Source: PMP191F sp047602185
Lineage (GTDB): Bacteria; Bacteroidota; Bacteroidia; Chitinophagales; Chitinophagaceae
Length of the DNA stretch: 64,000 bases
Reading direction: 5' to 3'
Assembly (NCBI GenBank): GCA_047602185.1
Contig: JASGHY010000001.1
Span: 124,001 to 188,000, forward strand
A program made the position numbers and the translations under genes. The notes below the pieces were generated by a model, which saw only the letters and a program-made list of their open reading frames with translations, had not been told where the DNA came from and searched no databases. This document shows positions 26,124 through 35,181 of this stretch, piece after piece. Every line of letters begins with the position of its first letter. The stretch's first letter is position 1.

Positions 26124-26478
26124 GTGCGGATTGATCAATGTGCAGATGTGCAAATGGGACCCTAAAGTTGGAAAGACTGGAAGGAAAGCAAGTTGGTAGT
26201 TATCATGAATGCCAGCAACGAGCTTTGAGCTACGAGCGGCGAGAAAATACAGAAGTCTGAAGTCGGAAAAGGCACAAAGTTCAAGTAACAAGGTACAAGG
26301 GAATACAGTTGACGAGTTGATAGGTTGAAATGTTGACAAGGGGACCGGTATTCACTATTGACCATTGACTATTCACTTGCTTCAGCCACTCATGACTGAC
26401 GACTCACGTTTCACGATTGCCGTCTGCCGATTGCCGATTTCAACCCGAAACACAAAACCCGGAACACGAAATTGAAAC
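26124..26478. repeat. mosaic intergenic repeat block H between M1 paralogs (reverse)
   Basis: Modules TGTGCAGATGTGC, GCTTTGAGCTACGAGC, GTCTGAAGTCGG, GTTCAAGTAACAAGG, GTTGACGAGTTGATAGG, TTCACTATTGACCATTGAC, CATGACTGACGACTCACG, GCCGTCTGCCGATTGCC and CGAAACACAAAACCCGG. It starts 1 bp after the stop codon of the first M1 gene and ends about 5 bp before the best start of the second. Confidence 0.85.
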
Positions 26479-26482
26479 CGCT

Positions 26483-29341
26483 TTGAAGAAACTCTATTTT
26501 TTATTGCTCTGCTGTTCTATACTGCGGCCGGTAATGGCACAGCAGGTATATTGGCAACAGGAAGTAAACTATGCCATTGATGTAAGCCTGAATGATATAG
26601 AACACACATTAGATGGCTTTCTCAAACTGCAATACATCAATCATTCGCCCGATACATTATCCTTCATCTGGTTTCACCTGTGGCCCAATGCGTATAAGAA
26701 CGACAAAACGGCTTTCAGTGAACAAATGCTGCAGAATGGCAGTACTGACTTTTACTTTTCCGGGAAAGAGCAGCGTGGTTATATCAATCGCCTCGATTTC
26801 AGGATAAACAACTTTACCTTAAAAACGGAGGACCATCCGCAGTACATAGATGTTGTAAAAGTCTATTTGCCCGAGCCATTGTTGCCAGGGCAGCAAACTG
26901 CTATTACCACGCCTTTTCATGTGCAGTTACCCGCAGTGTTCTCCCGCAGCGGGCATGTGAAAAAAGCATATAACATTACACAATGGTATCCCAAGCCGGC
27001 AGTCTATGACCGCAATGGCTGGCATCCCATGCCTTACCTGAACCAGGGTGAGTTTTACAGTGAATATGGCAGTTTTGATGTACACATTACTATTCCTTCA
27101 GATTACGTAGTAGCTGCTACCGGCGACTTGCAAAACCCTGAAGAAATAGAATGGCTCAAAGGAAGAAGTGCAAAGAACGAAGTAAAAACTACTGTAGAGG
27201 TAATAAAAGGCCAGAAGTCAAATACAAAGAGCAAACAACCTGTTAAGTCTTTTGGAACAAAGAAGTTTACATTCGGAAAAAAGCCTGCTCCAAAGCCCGT
27301 AACCAACAACCAGCAACCGGTAACAGTCAAAACACTGCATTATACCCAGGGTAATGTGCACGACTTTGCCTGGTTTGCCAACAAGAACTTTATTGTATTG
27401 CAGGATACACTCCAGCTTCCTTCAGGAAAGATCATTAACGCGTATAGTTATTTCACCGGTGCCAATCCATCATGGAAAAAAAGTTTACAGTACACAAAAG
27501 ATGCTGTTCGTTTCCGTTCATCACTCATTGGTGAATATCCTTACAATGTAGTGAGTGTGGTAGAAGCGCCGCTTGGTTTCGACGGTGGTATGGAATATCC
27601 CACTATTACCAGCATTGCGCCTGCTATTAAAGATGCCGAACTCGACAGAACCATAGAACACGAAGTAGGACACAATTGGTTCTATGGCATCTTAGGCAGT
27701 AATGAACGCAGGTATCCCTGGATGGATGAAGGGATCAATACTTATTACGATCAGCGCTACATGACTGCCAAATATGGTAGTACGGATCATGATGTTAGTA
27801 TGGAGAAGAAGTTGCGGCAGGTGATCCTGGCTGAGTTGGTAGCCGAAAGAAAAGATCAGCCGGTTGCTTCCACATCCGAAGATTTCACTTGGCTCAATTA
27901 TAACATCATTGCCTATGGAAAAACTGCCGACTGGCTGCAGTGGATGGAAGATTCCCTGGGCAGAAAGGCTTTTGATGCCGGCATGAGACAATATTACAAC
28001 CAGTGGCAGTTCAAACATCCTTTGCCCGGCGATTTTAAACAGGTGATGGAAAACAATAGCGGAAGATCGCTTCAGTCTTTCTTTACTGCATTAGATACTA
28101 CCGGAAATATTCCACCGGTTACCACGCGTAAAAAGATAAGACCGGCATTCTTCTTCTCTCTGAAAGATTACCAGCATACCCATTATATCAATATCATGCC
28201 TGCCATTGGGTACAATATGTACGACAAGTTTATGGTGGGTGGTATGATCCATAACTACGGGTTGCCTTCCTCACGCTTCAGGTTTATGCTTACGCCATTA
28301 TATGCTACAGGCAGCAAGCAACTCAATGGGCTGGCCCATGTAGAATATAATTGGTACGCACAGGGATTACTCAAAAAAATAGTACTGGGTGCAGGCGCTG
28401 CTCGTTTCTCAATGAGAGATGGTGTAGACAGCACAGGAGCCACTATACAGGCTGGTTTTACCAAACTGACTCCTTCCTTACGTGTGGTATTCCGCAACAA
28501 AGATGCCCGCAGTACAGTAGAAAAATGGCTGGAATGGAAAACCTTCCTCATTGGAGAAGAGAGCTTTGGTTACAAGGTACCGGTGGGCGATTCAGTAAGT
28601 CATCCTTTTGTACAGAAAACAACACATCGCTATCTCAATCAGCTTACCTTCAATATCACCGACTACCGGCAACTCTATCCTTACGACGCTGAATTACAGG
28701 TACAGCAGGCAAAAGATTTTTATCGCATCAATGCTACTGCCAACTACCTGTTCAATTATGCAAAAGGTGGCGGTATGCGTGTTCGTGTATTTGCAGCCAA
28801 ATTTGGTTATATAGGTGATGGTAAATACTCTTCAACTGCCCGGTATCAGCCTAAACTAACTGCTGTGCGTGGCGATGAGGACTATACCTACAGTAACTAT
28901 TTTATTGGTCGCAATGAATTCAGTGGTTTTGCCAGCCAGCAGATCATGCTGCGCGATGCGGCATTAAAACTTCGTTATGACCTGTTTGCAGATCCTCCTG
29001 TGCGTACAGACAATTGGATAGCTGCTATCAACCTCAATACAACCTTACCCAATGGGCTTTTCCCTGTAAAACTGCCGGTACGTTTATTTCTTGATGTAGG
29101 CACTTATGCTGAATCATGGAAAAAAGACGTGAATTACAGTAAGTTTCTATACGTAGGTGGTTTACAGGTTACCTTATTCAAAGAATTGCTGAACATATAT
29201 ATGCCGCTGGTGTATAGCAAGGCGATGCGTGATAATACCAAAACCGAAAAACAGGAATTTACTTTCTGGAAACGGCTTTCATTCAGCCTCGACATTCAGC
29301 GATTCAACAGGCGTAAGATAATAGGCCCGATGGGGTTTTAA
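26483..29341 (+). CDS. M1 family metallopeptidase with C-terminal beta-barrel-like extension
   Basis: 952 residues from a TTG at 26483, chosen because it directly precedes a good signal peptide (MKKLYFLLLCCSILRPVMAQ if initiated with Met). The open frame runs back to 26417, but that part is repeat sequence. The catalytic half mirrors the upstream paralog: YWQQEVNYAIDVSLND, GGMEYPT, zinc site HEVGH (His393, Glu394, His397) and Glu416. A Lys-rich insertion occurs near residues 215-270. The last 380 residues, absent from the paralog, are made of alternating amphipathic strands rich in Tyr, Phe and Gly (SFGYKVPVGD, YLFNYAKGGGMRVRVFAAKFGYIG, AINLNTTLPNGLFPVKLPVRLFLDVG) and look like an outer-membrane beta-barrel. 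This would tether the peptidase to the outer membrane. The barrel call is inference from pattern. Confidence 0.85.
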   Translation: MKKLYFLLLCCSILRPVMAQQVYWQQEVNYAIDVSLNDIEHTLDGFLKLQYINHSPDTLSFIWFHLWPNAYKNDKTAFSEQMLQNGSTDFYFSGKEQRGYINRLDFRINNFTLKTEDHPQYIDVVKVYLPEPLLPGQQTAITTPFHVQLPAVFSRSGHVKKAYNITQWYPKPAVYDRNGWHPMPYLNQGEFYSEYGSFDVHITIPSDYVVAATGDLQNPEEIEWLKGRSAKNEVKTTVEVIKGQKSNTKSKQPVKSFGTKKFTFGKKPAPKPVTNNQQPVTVKTLHYTQGNVHDFAWFANKNFIVLQDTLQLPSGKIINAYSYFTGANPSWKKSLQYTKDAVRFRSSLIGEYPYNVVSVVEAPLGFDGGMEYPTITSIAPAIKDAELDRTIEHEVGHNWFYGILGSNERRYPWMDEGINTYYDQRYMTAKYGSTDHDVSMEKKLRQVILAELVAERKDQPVASTSEDFTWLNYNIIAYGKTADWLQWMEDSLGRKAFDAGMRQYYNQWQFKHPLPGDFKQVMENNSGRSLQSFFTALDTTGNIPPVTTRKKIRPAFFFSLKDYQHTHYINIMPAIGYNMYDKFMVGGMIHNYGLPSSRFRFMLTPLYATGSKQLNGLAHVEYNWYAQGLLKKIVLGAGAARFSMRDGVDSTGATIQAGFTKLTPSLRVVFRNKDARSTVEKWLEWKTFLIGEESFGYKVPVGDSVSHPFVQKTTHRYLNQLTFNITDYRQLYPYDAELQVQQAKDFYRINATANYLFNYAKGGGMRVRVFAAKFGYIGDGKYSSTARYQPKLTAVRGDEDYTYSNYFIGRNEFSGFASQQIMLRDAALKLRYDLFADPPVRTDNWIAAINLNTTLPNGLFPVKLPVRLFLDVGTYAESWKKDVNYSKFLYVGGLQVTLFKELLNIYMPLVYSKAMRDNTKTEKQEFTFWKRLSFSLDIQRFNRRKIIGPMGF

Positions 29342-29587
29342 GAGTTTCGGGTTGGGGAATCGTGAATCAGCAATCGTGAGACGTGAGTCGTCAGTCGTGA
29401 GTGGCTGATTCGTGAAATGTGAAATGTCAAACGTGAAAGCAGTTGCTGTATTTGCTCGTAGCTCAAAGCTCGCGGCTGTTTTCCCTTCTAAATTCGACAT
29501 TCAAAATTCTACATTCGATATTTCATCCTTTCTAATTCCTGTATTCAACTTATAACCTAAAACTTACAACTTATAACTTACAACCTC
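29342..29587. repeat. mosaic intergenic repeat block I (forward), invading the next gene
   Basis: Starts immediately after the TAA of the M1 gene (GAGTTTCGGGTTGGGG) and continues with GACGTGAGTCGTCAGTCG, GCTCGTAGCTCAAAGCTCG, CGACATTCAAAATTC and ACTTACAACTTATAAC. Its end at about 29587 runs directly into codons homologous to the N-terminus of the GNAT-like gene, where a start codon is expected. Confidence 0.85.
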
Positions 29588-29656
29588 CAATACATACAAC
29601 ACAGCCGGATCGATACCGGGAAATGGAACCGCTGCATTGACGAAGCTTCCAATGGA

Positions 29657-30484
29657 TTGATCTATGCCTATAGCTGGTATCTCGACCATATGGCGAAACA
29701 TTGGGACGCATTGGTGTATGGCGATTACGAAGCTGTAATGCCGCTTACCTGGAATAGCAAATGGGGCATCAGCTATTTATATCAGCCCGCTTTTATGCAG
29801 CAGTTGGGCGTGTTTTCAAAAGCTTTCTTAGATACGTCACTCTTGGATGAATTTATCAGCACGGCCCGGAAACATTTTCGTTTTGCAGAGATCTTTCTGA
29901 ATTATCACAACAATTTACCCGGGCTGCCAATAAGCTCCAATATGATATTATCCCTGGATAAGCCATATGAGGAGGTATACAATGGGTATGCACGGGGTTT
30001 TATCAGTAGCCTCGATAAATCCGGCAAACATCAATTGATGTATAGAAAGGATGCAGATATTAATAATGCTTTAACCAATAATAGACTGCTTTATGGAATG
30101 CGCGTGCCACATGTAACGGATGAATGTTACGAACGTTTCAATTCACTTTGCAAGCACGCGTATGAGAATGACTCCCTTGTATTAAGAACTGCGACTGATG
30201 ATCAGGGGCAAGTAGTTGCAACTGCATTATTGTTCAGCAAGAATGGCAGACTTTATTTGTTGCAATCAACCACACCCGAGGAGGGGAGAGTATTAGCAGC
30301 TAATCATTTTTTACTGGATAGGATCATTCATGAATTTGCCGGAAAGCAGATAATACTTGACCTGGAGGGCTCCGATATTCCTGGCGTAGCTCATTTTTAC
30401 AAAAGCCTCGGTGCAACCGGGCAGCCATATTTCTTTTGTAGATGGAATGATTTGCCCTGGTTCCTGAAGTGGATGAAATCGTGA
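29657..30484 (+). CDS. GNAT-fold (FemAB-like) acyltransferase, apparently lacking its native start
   Basis: 275 residues from the first usable start, a TTG at 29657. In-frame codons continue upstream to 29561 without a stop and, from about 29588, read like a natural N-terminus (YIQHSRIDTGKWNRCIDEA). No ATG, GTG or TTG exists there because mosaic repeat replaces the expected start. The visible protein has YAYSWYLDHM, VMPLTWNSKWG, YLYQPAFMQQLG and a C-terminal GNAT-like half (LVLRTATDDQGQVVATALLFS, FLLDRIIHEFAGKQIILDLEGS, GVAHFYKSLGA). I recall similar conserved proteins in Chitinophagaceae next to housekeeping genes; acyl acceptor unknown. The stop codon TGA is itself formed by the following repeat. 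It could be functional with a short N-terminus or a pseudogene in the making. Confidence 0.65.
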   Translation: MIYAYSWYLDHMAKHWDALVYGDYEAVMPLTWNSKWGISYLYQPAFMQQLGVFSKAFLDTSLLDEFISTARKHFRFAEIFLNYHNNLPGLPISSNMILSLDKPYEEVYNGYARGFISSLDKSGKHQLMYRKDADINNALTNNRLLYGMRVPHVTDECYERFNSLCKHAYENDSLVLRTATDDQGQVVATALLFSKNGRLYLLQSTTPEEGRVLAANHFLLDRIIHEFAGKQIILDLEGSDIPGVAHFYKSLGATGQPYFFCRWNDLPWFLKWMKS

Positions 30485-30902
30485 ATCGGCAGACGGCAAT
30501 CGGCAGTACTGTTTCGGGTTCCGGGTTTGATGTTTCGGGTTGAATCGTGAGACGTGAGTCGTCAGTCGTGAGTGGGAAGTTCGTGAAACGTGAGACGTCA
30601 AACGTGAAAAGAACCGTGAATCGGCAGACTGCAATCGGCAGTACTGTTTCGAGTTTCAGGTTTGATGTTTCGGATTCTTTAATTCGATCTTTTCCTCGAA
30701 ATTCGACATTCAAAATTCAACATTCGATATTTTGCTCTCGTACTTCTAACTTCGTATTTCGTACTTTCTTGAGCCTTGTCCCTTTTCCGACTTCTTTCTT
30801 CCTTTCTAATTCCTTATTTCCAATTCCTAATTCCACATTTCTGTATTTCACTTACAACCTATAACCTACAACTTATAACCTGTATTCGCGTTTTGCCCGC
30901 GT
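30480..30902. repeat. mosaic intergenic repeat block J (forward, near complete)
   Basis: Begins ATCGTGAATCGGCAGACGG, whose TGA ends the GNAT gene. Modules: CGGCAGTACTGTTTCGGG, GACGTGAGTCGTCAGTCG, CGTGAGACGTCAAACGTG, a second GGCAGTACTGTTTCGAG, CGACATTCAAAATTCAAC, ATTTTGCTC, ACTTCGTATTTCGTAC, CCTTGTCCC, ATTCCTAATTCC, ACAACCTATAACCTAC and a GTATTCGCG..CCCGCGTTCAGC end. One of the best reference copies for defining module order. Confidence 0.88.
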
Positions 30903-30915
30903 TCAGCCTTCATTT

Positions 30916-31596
30916 TCAAACTCCCATCTCCCTTTCTTCCAGCACCTTCTCGGCAATCAGGATATCAAGCGGACGGGTGATCTTAATATTCGTGGAATCG
31001 CCCTCTACAAGATGGATCTTTACGCCAAGTTGTTCCACTACGCTCGCTTCATCGGTAAAGGAATCTTCATATTCCTGTTCAAAAGCAGCTTTAATAAGAT
31101 CGCTGTAAAAGGTTTGCGGTGTTTGGATCAGGCGCACTTTATTACGGTCCACAGACTGGTTGCCGCCGATGTTCTCAATACGAACGGAATCAGAAGCTAT
31201 CGTGGCAGGAATGGCATTGCCTCTTTCCTGGGCCATGTTATAACAGCGATGAATAAGGTCTGTAGTGAGCAGGCAGCGAACGCCATCGTGCACAAATACA
31301 ATAGAATGATGATGAATATGAGAAAGCCCATTTCTTACAGAGTGAAAACGGGTTTCTCCGCCTTCAGTGATCCAGATACGAGCGGGGTGGGCAGTAGAGC
31401 GAAGGATCTCCAGGCCGGTTTCCATGTGAGCTTTGGGTAATACCAGTATTATTTCCAGGTCGTCAAAGGCTTCCAGGAAGGTGGTAAGCGTGTACCACAA
31501 TACAGGTTTCCCGCGTAGGGGTAAAAATTGTTTGGGTACCTGGGTTCCCATTCGCAATCCGGAACCACCGGCAACAACAACGGCGTACTTTTTCAT
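30916..31596 (-). CDS. ispD: 2-C-methyl-D-erythritol 4-phosphate cytidylyltransferase
   Basis: 226 residues, the standard IspD length. It transfers CMP from CTP to MEP in the non-mevalonate isoprenoid pathway. Visible signatures: the nucleotide-binding N-terminus VVAGGSGLRMG with QVPKQF, the loop LRGKPVLWYTL, GGETRFHSVRNGL, FVHDGVRCLL, the RLIQTPQTF motif, FTDEASVVEQLG and the C-terminal NIKITRPLDILIAEKVL. All main substrate-binding residues appear present. The gene is monocistronic, with mosaic repeat 14 bp beyond its stop. Identification is secure. Confidence 0.95.
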   Translation of the reverse strand: MKKYAVVVAGGSGLRMGTQVPKQFLPLRGKPVLWYTLTTFLEAFDDLEIILVLPKAHMETGLEILRSTAHPARIWITEGGETRFHSVRNGLSHIHHHSIVFVHDGVRCLLTTDLIHRCYNMAQERGNAIPATIASDSVRIENIGGNQSVDRNKVRLIQTPQTFYSDLIKAAFEQEYEDSFTDEASVVEQLGVKIHLVEGDSTNIKITRPLDILIAEKVLEEREMGV

Positions 31597-31857
31597 GCCC
31601 GGGAGGCTGTTTAAATGTTAAAAGACTGTTACAGCAATTGAAATGCTGCAAGGATTAACGGAAGTTTTTTGACAAAGGATTGAATTGCAGACAAAAAAGA
31701 GGTCAGAAAGTCAGGAGTATGAAAAGTGAATGGTGAACTGTCAATGGTGAATAGATGATGTACTTAGCAGTCCCGGTTTTCTTCCGGTAACTGATTTGAC
31801 TTCGTCCTGACCCATTTGCCTTTTCCGACTCATTTAACTGCCTCTTGACGTATTGGG

Positions 31858-32235
31858 CTATTCTTCGTCCCGCAACAATTCCCTTTCAATTTCTTCCATG
31901 TGAATAATGTCCCAGGCCTCACTCTCGGTGGGCGTTACATTCATTAGCTCCAGCAGTTCCATTTTATCCAGTTGTTCTTCTGTAACAGGCTGTAATTCAC
32001 AGAACACAAAAGAGGCATTCTGTTCATAAAAGGTTTGCTGTAACTTTACTAAGTACTCGGCTGTGGCTTCATCGATTGACTCCACATCCTTCAGGATCAC
32101 TACCAGGTTTTTAACGTCGTTTTGTAAAAACGGAAGTAAACAATCATCTAATGCTGCTGTCATATTAGCAGTTAAATGGCTTTCCTGGATCGTAATGGCA
32201 TAGAATTTCTCTCTGGTATCAATTTTGACCTGCAT
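31858..32235 (-). CDS. STAS-domain protein
   Basis: 125 residues. The pattern is that of a small stand-alone STAS domain: MQVKIDTREKFYAITIQ strand pair, helix NMTAALDDCLLPFL, strand KNLVVILKDVESID followed by a helix (EATAEYLVKLQQ), then strand SFVFCELQP, and an acidic C-terminal tail. STAS domains bind nucleotides or partner kinases in anti-anti-sigma switches and in phospholipid-asymmetry ABC systems. The phosphorylatable Ser of SpoIIAA is not evident (DVESID has a Ser, but the position is uncertain). It is divergent from clpC, 95 bp apart; no kinase or phosphatase partner is near. A reduced repeat fragment lies downstream at 31700-31755. Confidence 0.7.
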   Translation of the reverse strand: MQVKIDTREKFYAITIQESHLTANMTAALDDCLLPFLQNDVKNLVVILKDVESIDEATAEYLVKLQQTFYEQNASFVFCELQPVTEEQLDKMELLELMNVTPTESEAWDIIHMEEIERELLRDEE

Positions 32236-32330
32236 AATACACTTTTCAGCTTGTAAAAGCCGTTAACAGATAGAGTGAACAGATGTCAAAAATATTTGTT
32301 ATTATTGTATAACACAACAATTTATAAACA

Positions 32331-34853
32331 ATGGACAACAATTTTTCAGCCCAGGTGAAGGAGATTATTTCGTTTAGCAGGGAGGAGGCTTTAAGGCTGG
32401 GGAACGATTTTATCGGCACTGAACATTTGTTGCTGGGATTGATTCGTGAGGGAGAGAATACCGCGGTACGCATACTCAAGAGTTTTAATGTTGATCTGTA
32501 CGAGTTACGTAAAGAGGTGGAAATGGCAGTAAAGGACAAAACCGGTAAAAACATCGCCAACATAAACAGCTTACCGCTCACAAAGCAGGCGGAAAAAGTG
32601 ATCAGGGTCACGGTTCTCGAAGCAAAGGCACTAAAAAGCCCTACTGTAGAAACTGAACACCTGATGCTCTCCATTTTGAAGAACAAGGAAAATATTGCTA
32701 CACAGATTCTAAATCAATTCGACGTGGATTACGACTTATTCAGAAACGAACTTGGTGTGGTAAAGAGCAACGATGTCCGCAGTGAATATGCTGATGAGAA
32801 TGAAGATGACTTCGATGAAGAGAAAAAGTATTCACAGCAGAAATCTCGTCCCGCAGGAAACACCAAAAGCAAAACGCCGGTGTTAGACAACTTCGGCCGT
32901 GATATTACAAGATTAGCAGAGAGTGGCGCCCTTGATCCCATCGTGGGTCGTGAGGCAGAAATTGAAAGAGTATCTCAGATCCTTTCACGCCGCAAAAAGA
33001 ACAACCCGATCCTTATCGGTGAACCAGGTGTAGGTAAAACAGCCATCGTAGAAGGTCTGGCCCTGCGTATTGTTCAGCGTAAAGTATCCCGTGTACTGTT
33101 CGACAAACGTGTTATTTCACTTGACCTTGCAGCCCTGGTAGCAGGTACCAAATACCGCGGCCAGTTTGAAGAGCGCATGAAAGCCATCATGAATGAACTG
33201 GAAAAGAACCGTGATGTTATCCTGTTCATTGATGAGATTCACACAATCGTAGGTGCTGGTGGTGCCAGCGGTTCACTGGATGCTTCCAATATCTTCAAAC
33301 CAGCCCTCGCAAGAGGTGAGTTGCAATGCATTGGTGCATCAACACTCGACGAATACCGCATGTACATCGAAAAAGATGGCGCATTGGATCGTCGCTTCCA
33401 GAAAGTGATGGTAGAACCACCAAGCGTGGATGAAACCATACAGATCCTGAACAATATCAAATCCAAATACGAGGATTATCACAACGTTACTTACAACCAG
33501 GAAGCAATTGATGCCTGCGTTAAACTGAGTGATCGTTACATTACTGACAGGCTGCTGCCCGACAAAGCCATCGACGTGATGGATGAAGTAGGGGCTCGCG
33601 TACACCTGAAAAATATCAATGTACCGAAAGAGATCCTCGACCTGGAGAAAAAGATTGAAGACGTTAAGGTAGAGAAGAACAAAGTTGTAAAGAGCCAGAA
33701 GTTTGAAGAAGCTGCTTCTCTGCGCGATACTGAAAAACGTCTGCAGGAAGATCTTGAAAAAGCAAAAGCCGGTTGGGAAGAAGAAAGCAAGCACAAACGT
33801 TATCCCATCGATGAAGATGCGATAGCTGAAGTGGTGAGCATGATGACCGGTATTCCTGTAAAACGCATGGTGCAGGCAGAAACAGAGAAACTGCGCAACA
33901 TGGCAGAAGAAATGAAGGGAATGGTTGTAGGCCAGGACGAAGCGATCCTGAAAGTGGTAAAAGCCATTCAGCGCAATCGCGTAGGTTTAAAAGATCCGAA
34001 GAAACCAATTGGTACCTTCATCTTCCTTGGTCCTACCGGTGTAGGTAAAACAGAGTTGGCAAGAGCATTGGCCCGTCATATGTTCGACTCAGAAGATGCG
34101 CTGATCCGTATCGATATGAGTGAATACATGGAGAAATTCACGGTGAGCCGTTTGATTGGTGCGCCTCCCGGATATGTTGGTTACGAAGAAGGTGGACAGC
34201 TTACTGAAAGAGTACGTCGTAAACCTTACTCAGTAATATTGCTGGATGAGATTGAAAAAGCTCACCCCGATATTTACAACATCCTGCTGCAGGTGTTAGA
34301 CGATGGTCAGCTTACAGATGGATTAGGCCGCAAGGTAGACTTCAAGAATACCATGATCATCATGACTTCTAACATTGGTGTGCGCCAGTTAAAAGACTTT
34401 GGTGAAGGTGTTGGTTTCGCTACCGCAGCACGCACACAGAATGCTGATGAAAACAATAAAGCGGTAATTGAGAAAGCACTTAAAAGAACTTTCTCTCCTG
34501 AATTCCTCAACCGTATTGATGATGTGATCATTTTCAACACACTAAGCAAAGAAAATATCTTCAGCATCATTGATATCCTGATGAAAGGAGTTACCAAAAG
34601 ACTTTCAAACCTTGGCTTCACACTGGAACTTACAGAAGAAGCGAAGAGCTTTATTGCCGACAAAGGATACGATCAGCAGTTTGGTGCTCGTCCATTGCAC
34701 AGAGCTATTCAGAAATACCTCGAAGATCCTTTAGCAGAAGAAATACTGAACCTGCACATCAAGCAAGGCGATGTATTAACAGCAGATCTTGATAAAGAAA
34801 ATTCTAAGATCAAGTTTACGCTCAAAGAATCCAAACAGGCATCAGAAGCATAG
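32331..34853 (+). CDS. clpC: ATP-dependent Clp protease ATP-binding subunit ClpC
   Basis: 840 residues. The order is that of ClpC: a double Clp-N repeat (about 1-145, FSREEALRLGNDFIGTEHLL and its second copy around 75), a first AAA+ domain with Walker A GEPGVGKT (Lys236) and Walker B ILFIDEIHTIVGAG, an inserted middle domain with a UVR-like coiled coil (about 420-470), and a second AAA+ domain with Walker A GPTGVGKT (Lys573) and the D2-small domain ending in ARPLHRAIQKYLEDPLAEE. It unfolds substrates for ClpP. The gene is monocistronic and ends at a strong terminator. I expect heat or stress control but see no CIRCE or CtsR-type site. Confidence 0.95.
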   Translation: MDNNFSAQVKEIISFSREEALRLGNDFIGTEHLLLGLIREGENTAVRILKSFNVDLYELRKEVEMAVKDKTGKNIANINSLPLTKQAEKVIRVTVLEAKALKSPTVETEHLMLSILKNKENIATQILNQFDVDYDLFRNELGVVKSNDVRSEYADENEDDFDEEKKYSQQKSRPAGNTKSKTPVLDNFGRDITRLAESGALDPIVGREAEIERVSQILSRRKKNNPILIGEPGVGKTAIVEGLALRIVQRKVSRVLFDKRVISLDLAALVAGTKYRGQFEERMKAIMNELEKNRDVILFIDEIHTIVGAGGASGSLDASNIFKPALARGELQCIGASTLDEYRMYIEKDGALDRRFQKVMVEPPSVDETIQILNNIKSKYEDYHNVTYNQEAIDACVKLSDRYITDRLLPDKAIDVMDEVGARVHLKNINVPKEILDLEKKIEDVKVEKNKVVKSQKFEEAASLRDTEKRLQEDLEKAKAGWEEESKHKRYPIDEDAIAEVVSMMTGIPVKRMVQAETEKLRNMAEEMKGMVVGQDEAILKVVKAIQRNRVGLKDPKKPIGTFIFLGPTGVGKTELARALARHMFDSEDALIRIDMSEYMEKFTVSRLIGAPPGYVGYEEGGQLTERVRRKPYSVILLDEIEKAHPDIYNILLQVLDDGQLTDGLGRKVDFKNTMIIMTSNIGVRQLKDFGEGVGFATAARTQNADENNKAVIEKALKRTFSPEFLNRIDDVIIFNTLSKENIFSIIDILMKGVTKRLSNLGFTLELTEEAKSFIADKGYDQQFGARPLHRAIQKYLEDPLAEEILNLHIKQGDVLTADLDKENSKIKFTLKESKQASEA

Positions 34854-34902
34854 CAAATGCGCAGCTTCAGTTAAATACGCATAATATTTTAACTAATACT
34901 AG

Positions 34903-34940
34903 AATTCCGCTACATAGTTTTATGTAGCGGAATTTTTTTT
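34903..34940 (+). terminator. strong terminator of clpC
   Basis: Perfect 14-bp stem (34903-34916 with 34921-34934), 4-base loop and a T-run to 34940, 50 bp after the clpC stop codon. Confidence 0.88.
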
Positions 34941-34984
34941 GTGTGAACGTACACACCAAATCTTTAATCAACAGCGTTATAAGC

Positions 34985-35181
34985 AGGAGAGTCCCTAGGT
35001 TTAAATTTACTGTTTCAGGCCGTAGTATTTATCGCGATGCTGATCCCCTGTATACAGAACATTGTTTTAAATCCAATGCTTACGAAAAGAACCAGGAAAC
35101 TCACGCGTAGTGAGTCTCACAAGTTGTTGCCCCACTACATTATTCAAATGTCGCAGCTCTGGTTGCGACATTTGTTTTTTT
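34985..35181 (+). ncRNA. candidate small RNA ending at an orphan terminator
   Basis: Between the clpC terminator and a second strong hairpin there are about 200 bp with no convincing gene and no mosaic repeat. The segment contains a small ACTCAC/GTGAGT hairpin at 35099-35115 and ends in the terminator at 35145-35181. A 35-codon ORF (35076-35183) runs through the terminator and is probably spurious. A transcript that needs a terminator but has no gene suggests an sRNA; I could not assign it to 6S, SRP or another family. Confidence 0.3.
35145..35181 (+). terminator. orphan rho-independent terminator
   Basis: Perfect 11-bp stem (35145-35155 with 35164-35174), 8-base loop and a seven-T run. No ORF above background lies directly upstream after the clpC terminator. 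Confidence 0.75.

Noticed and set aside
30547..30864. 105-residue plus-strand frame
   Set aside because: Lies entirely in mosaic repeat block J.
29342..30902. Diversity-generating retroelement variable regions
   Set aside because: No reverse transcriptase gene is present and variation is not adenine-specific; the repeats are intergenic.
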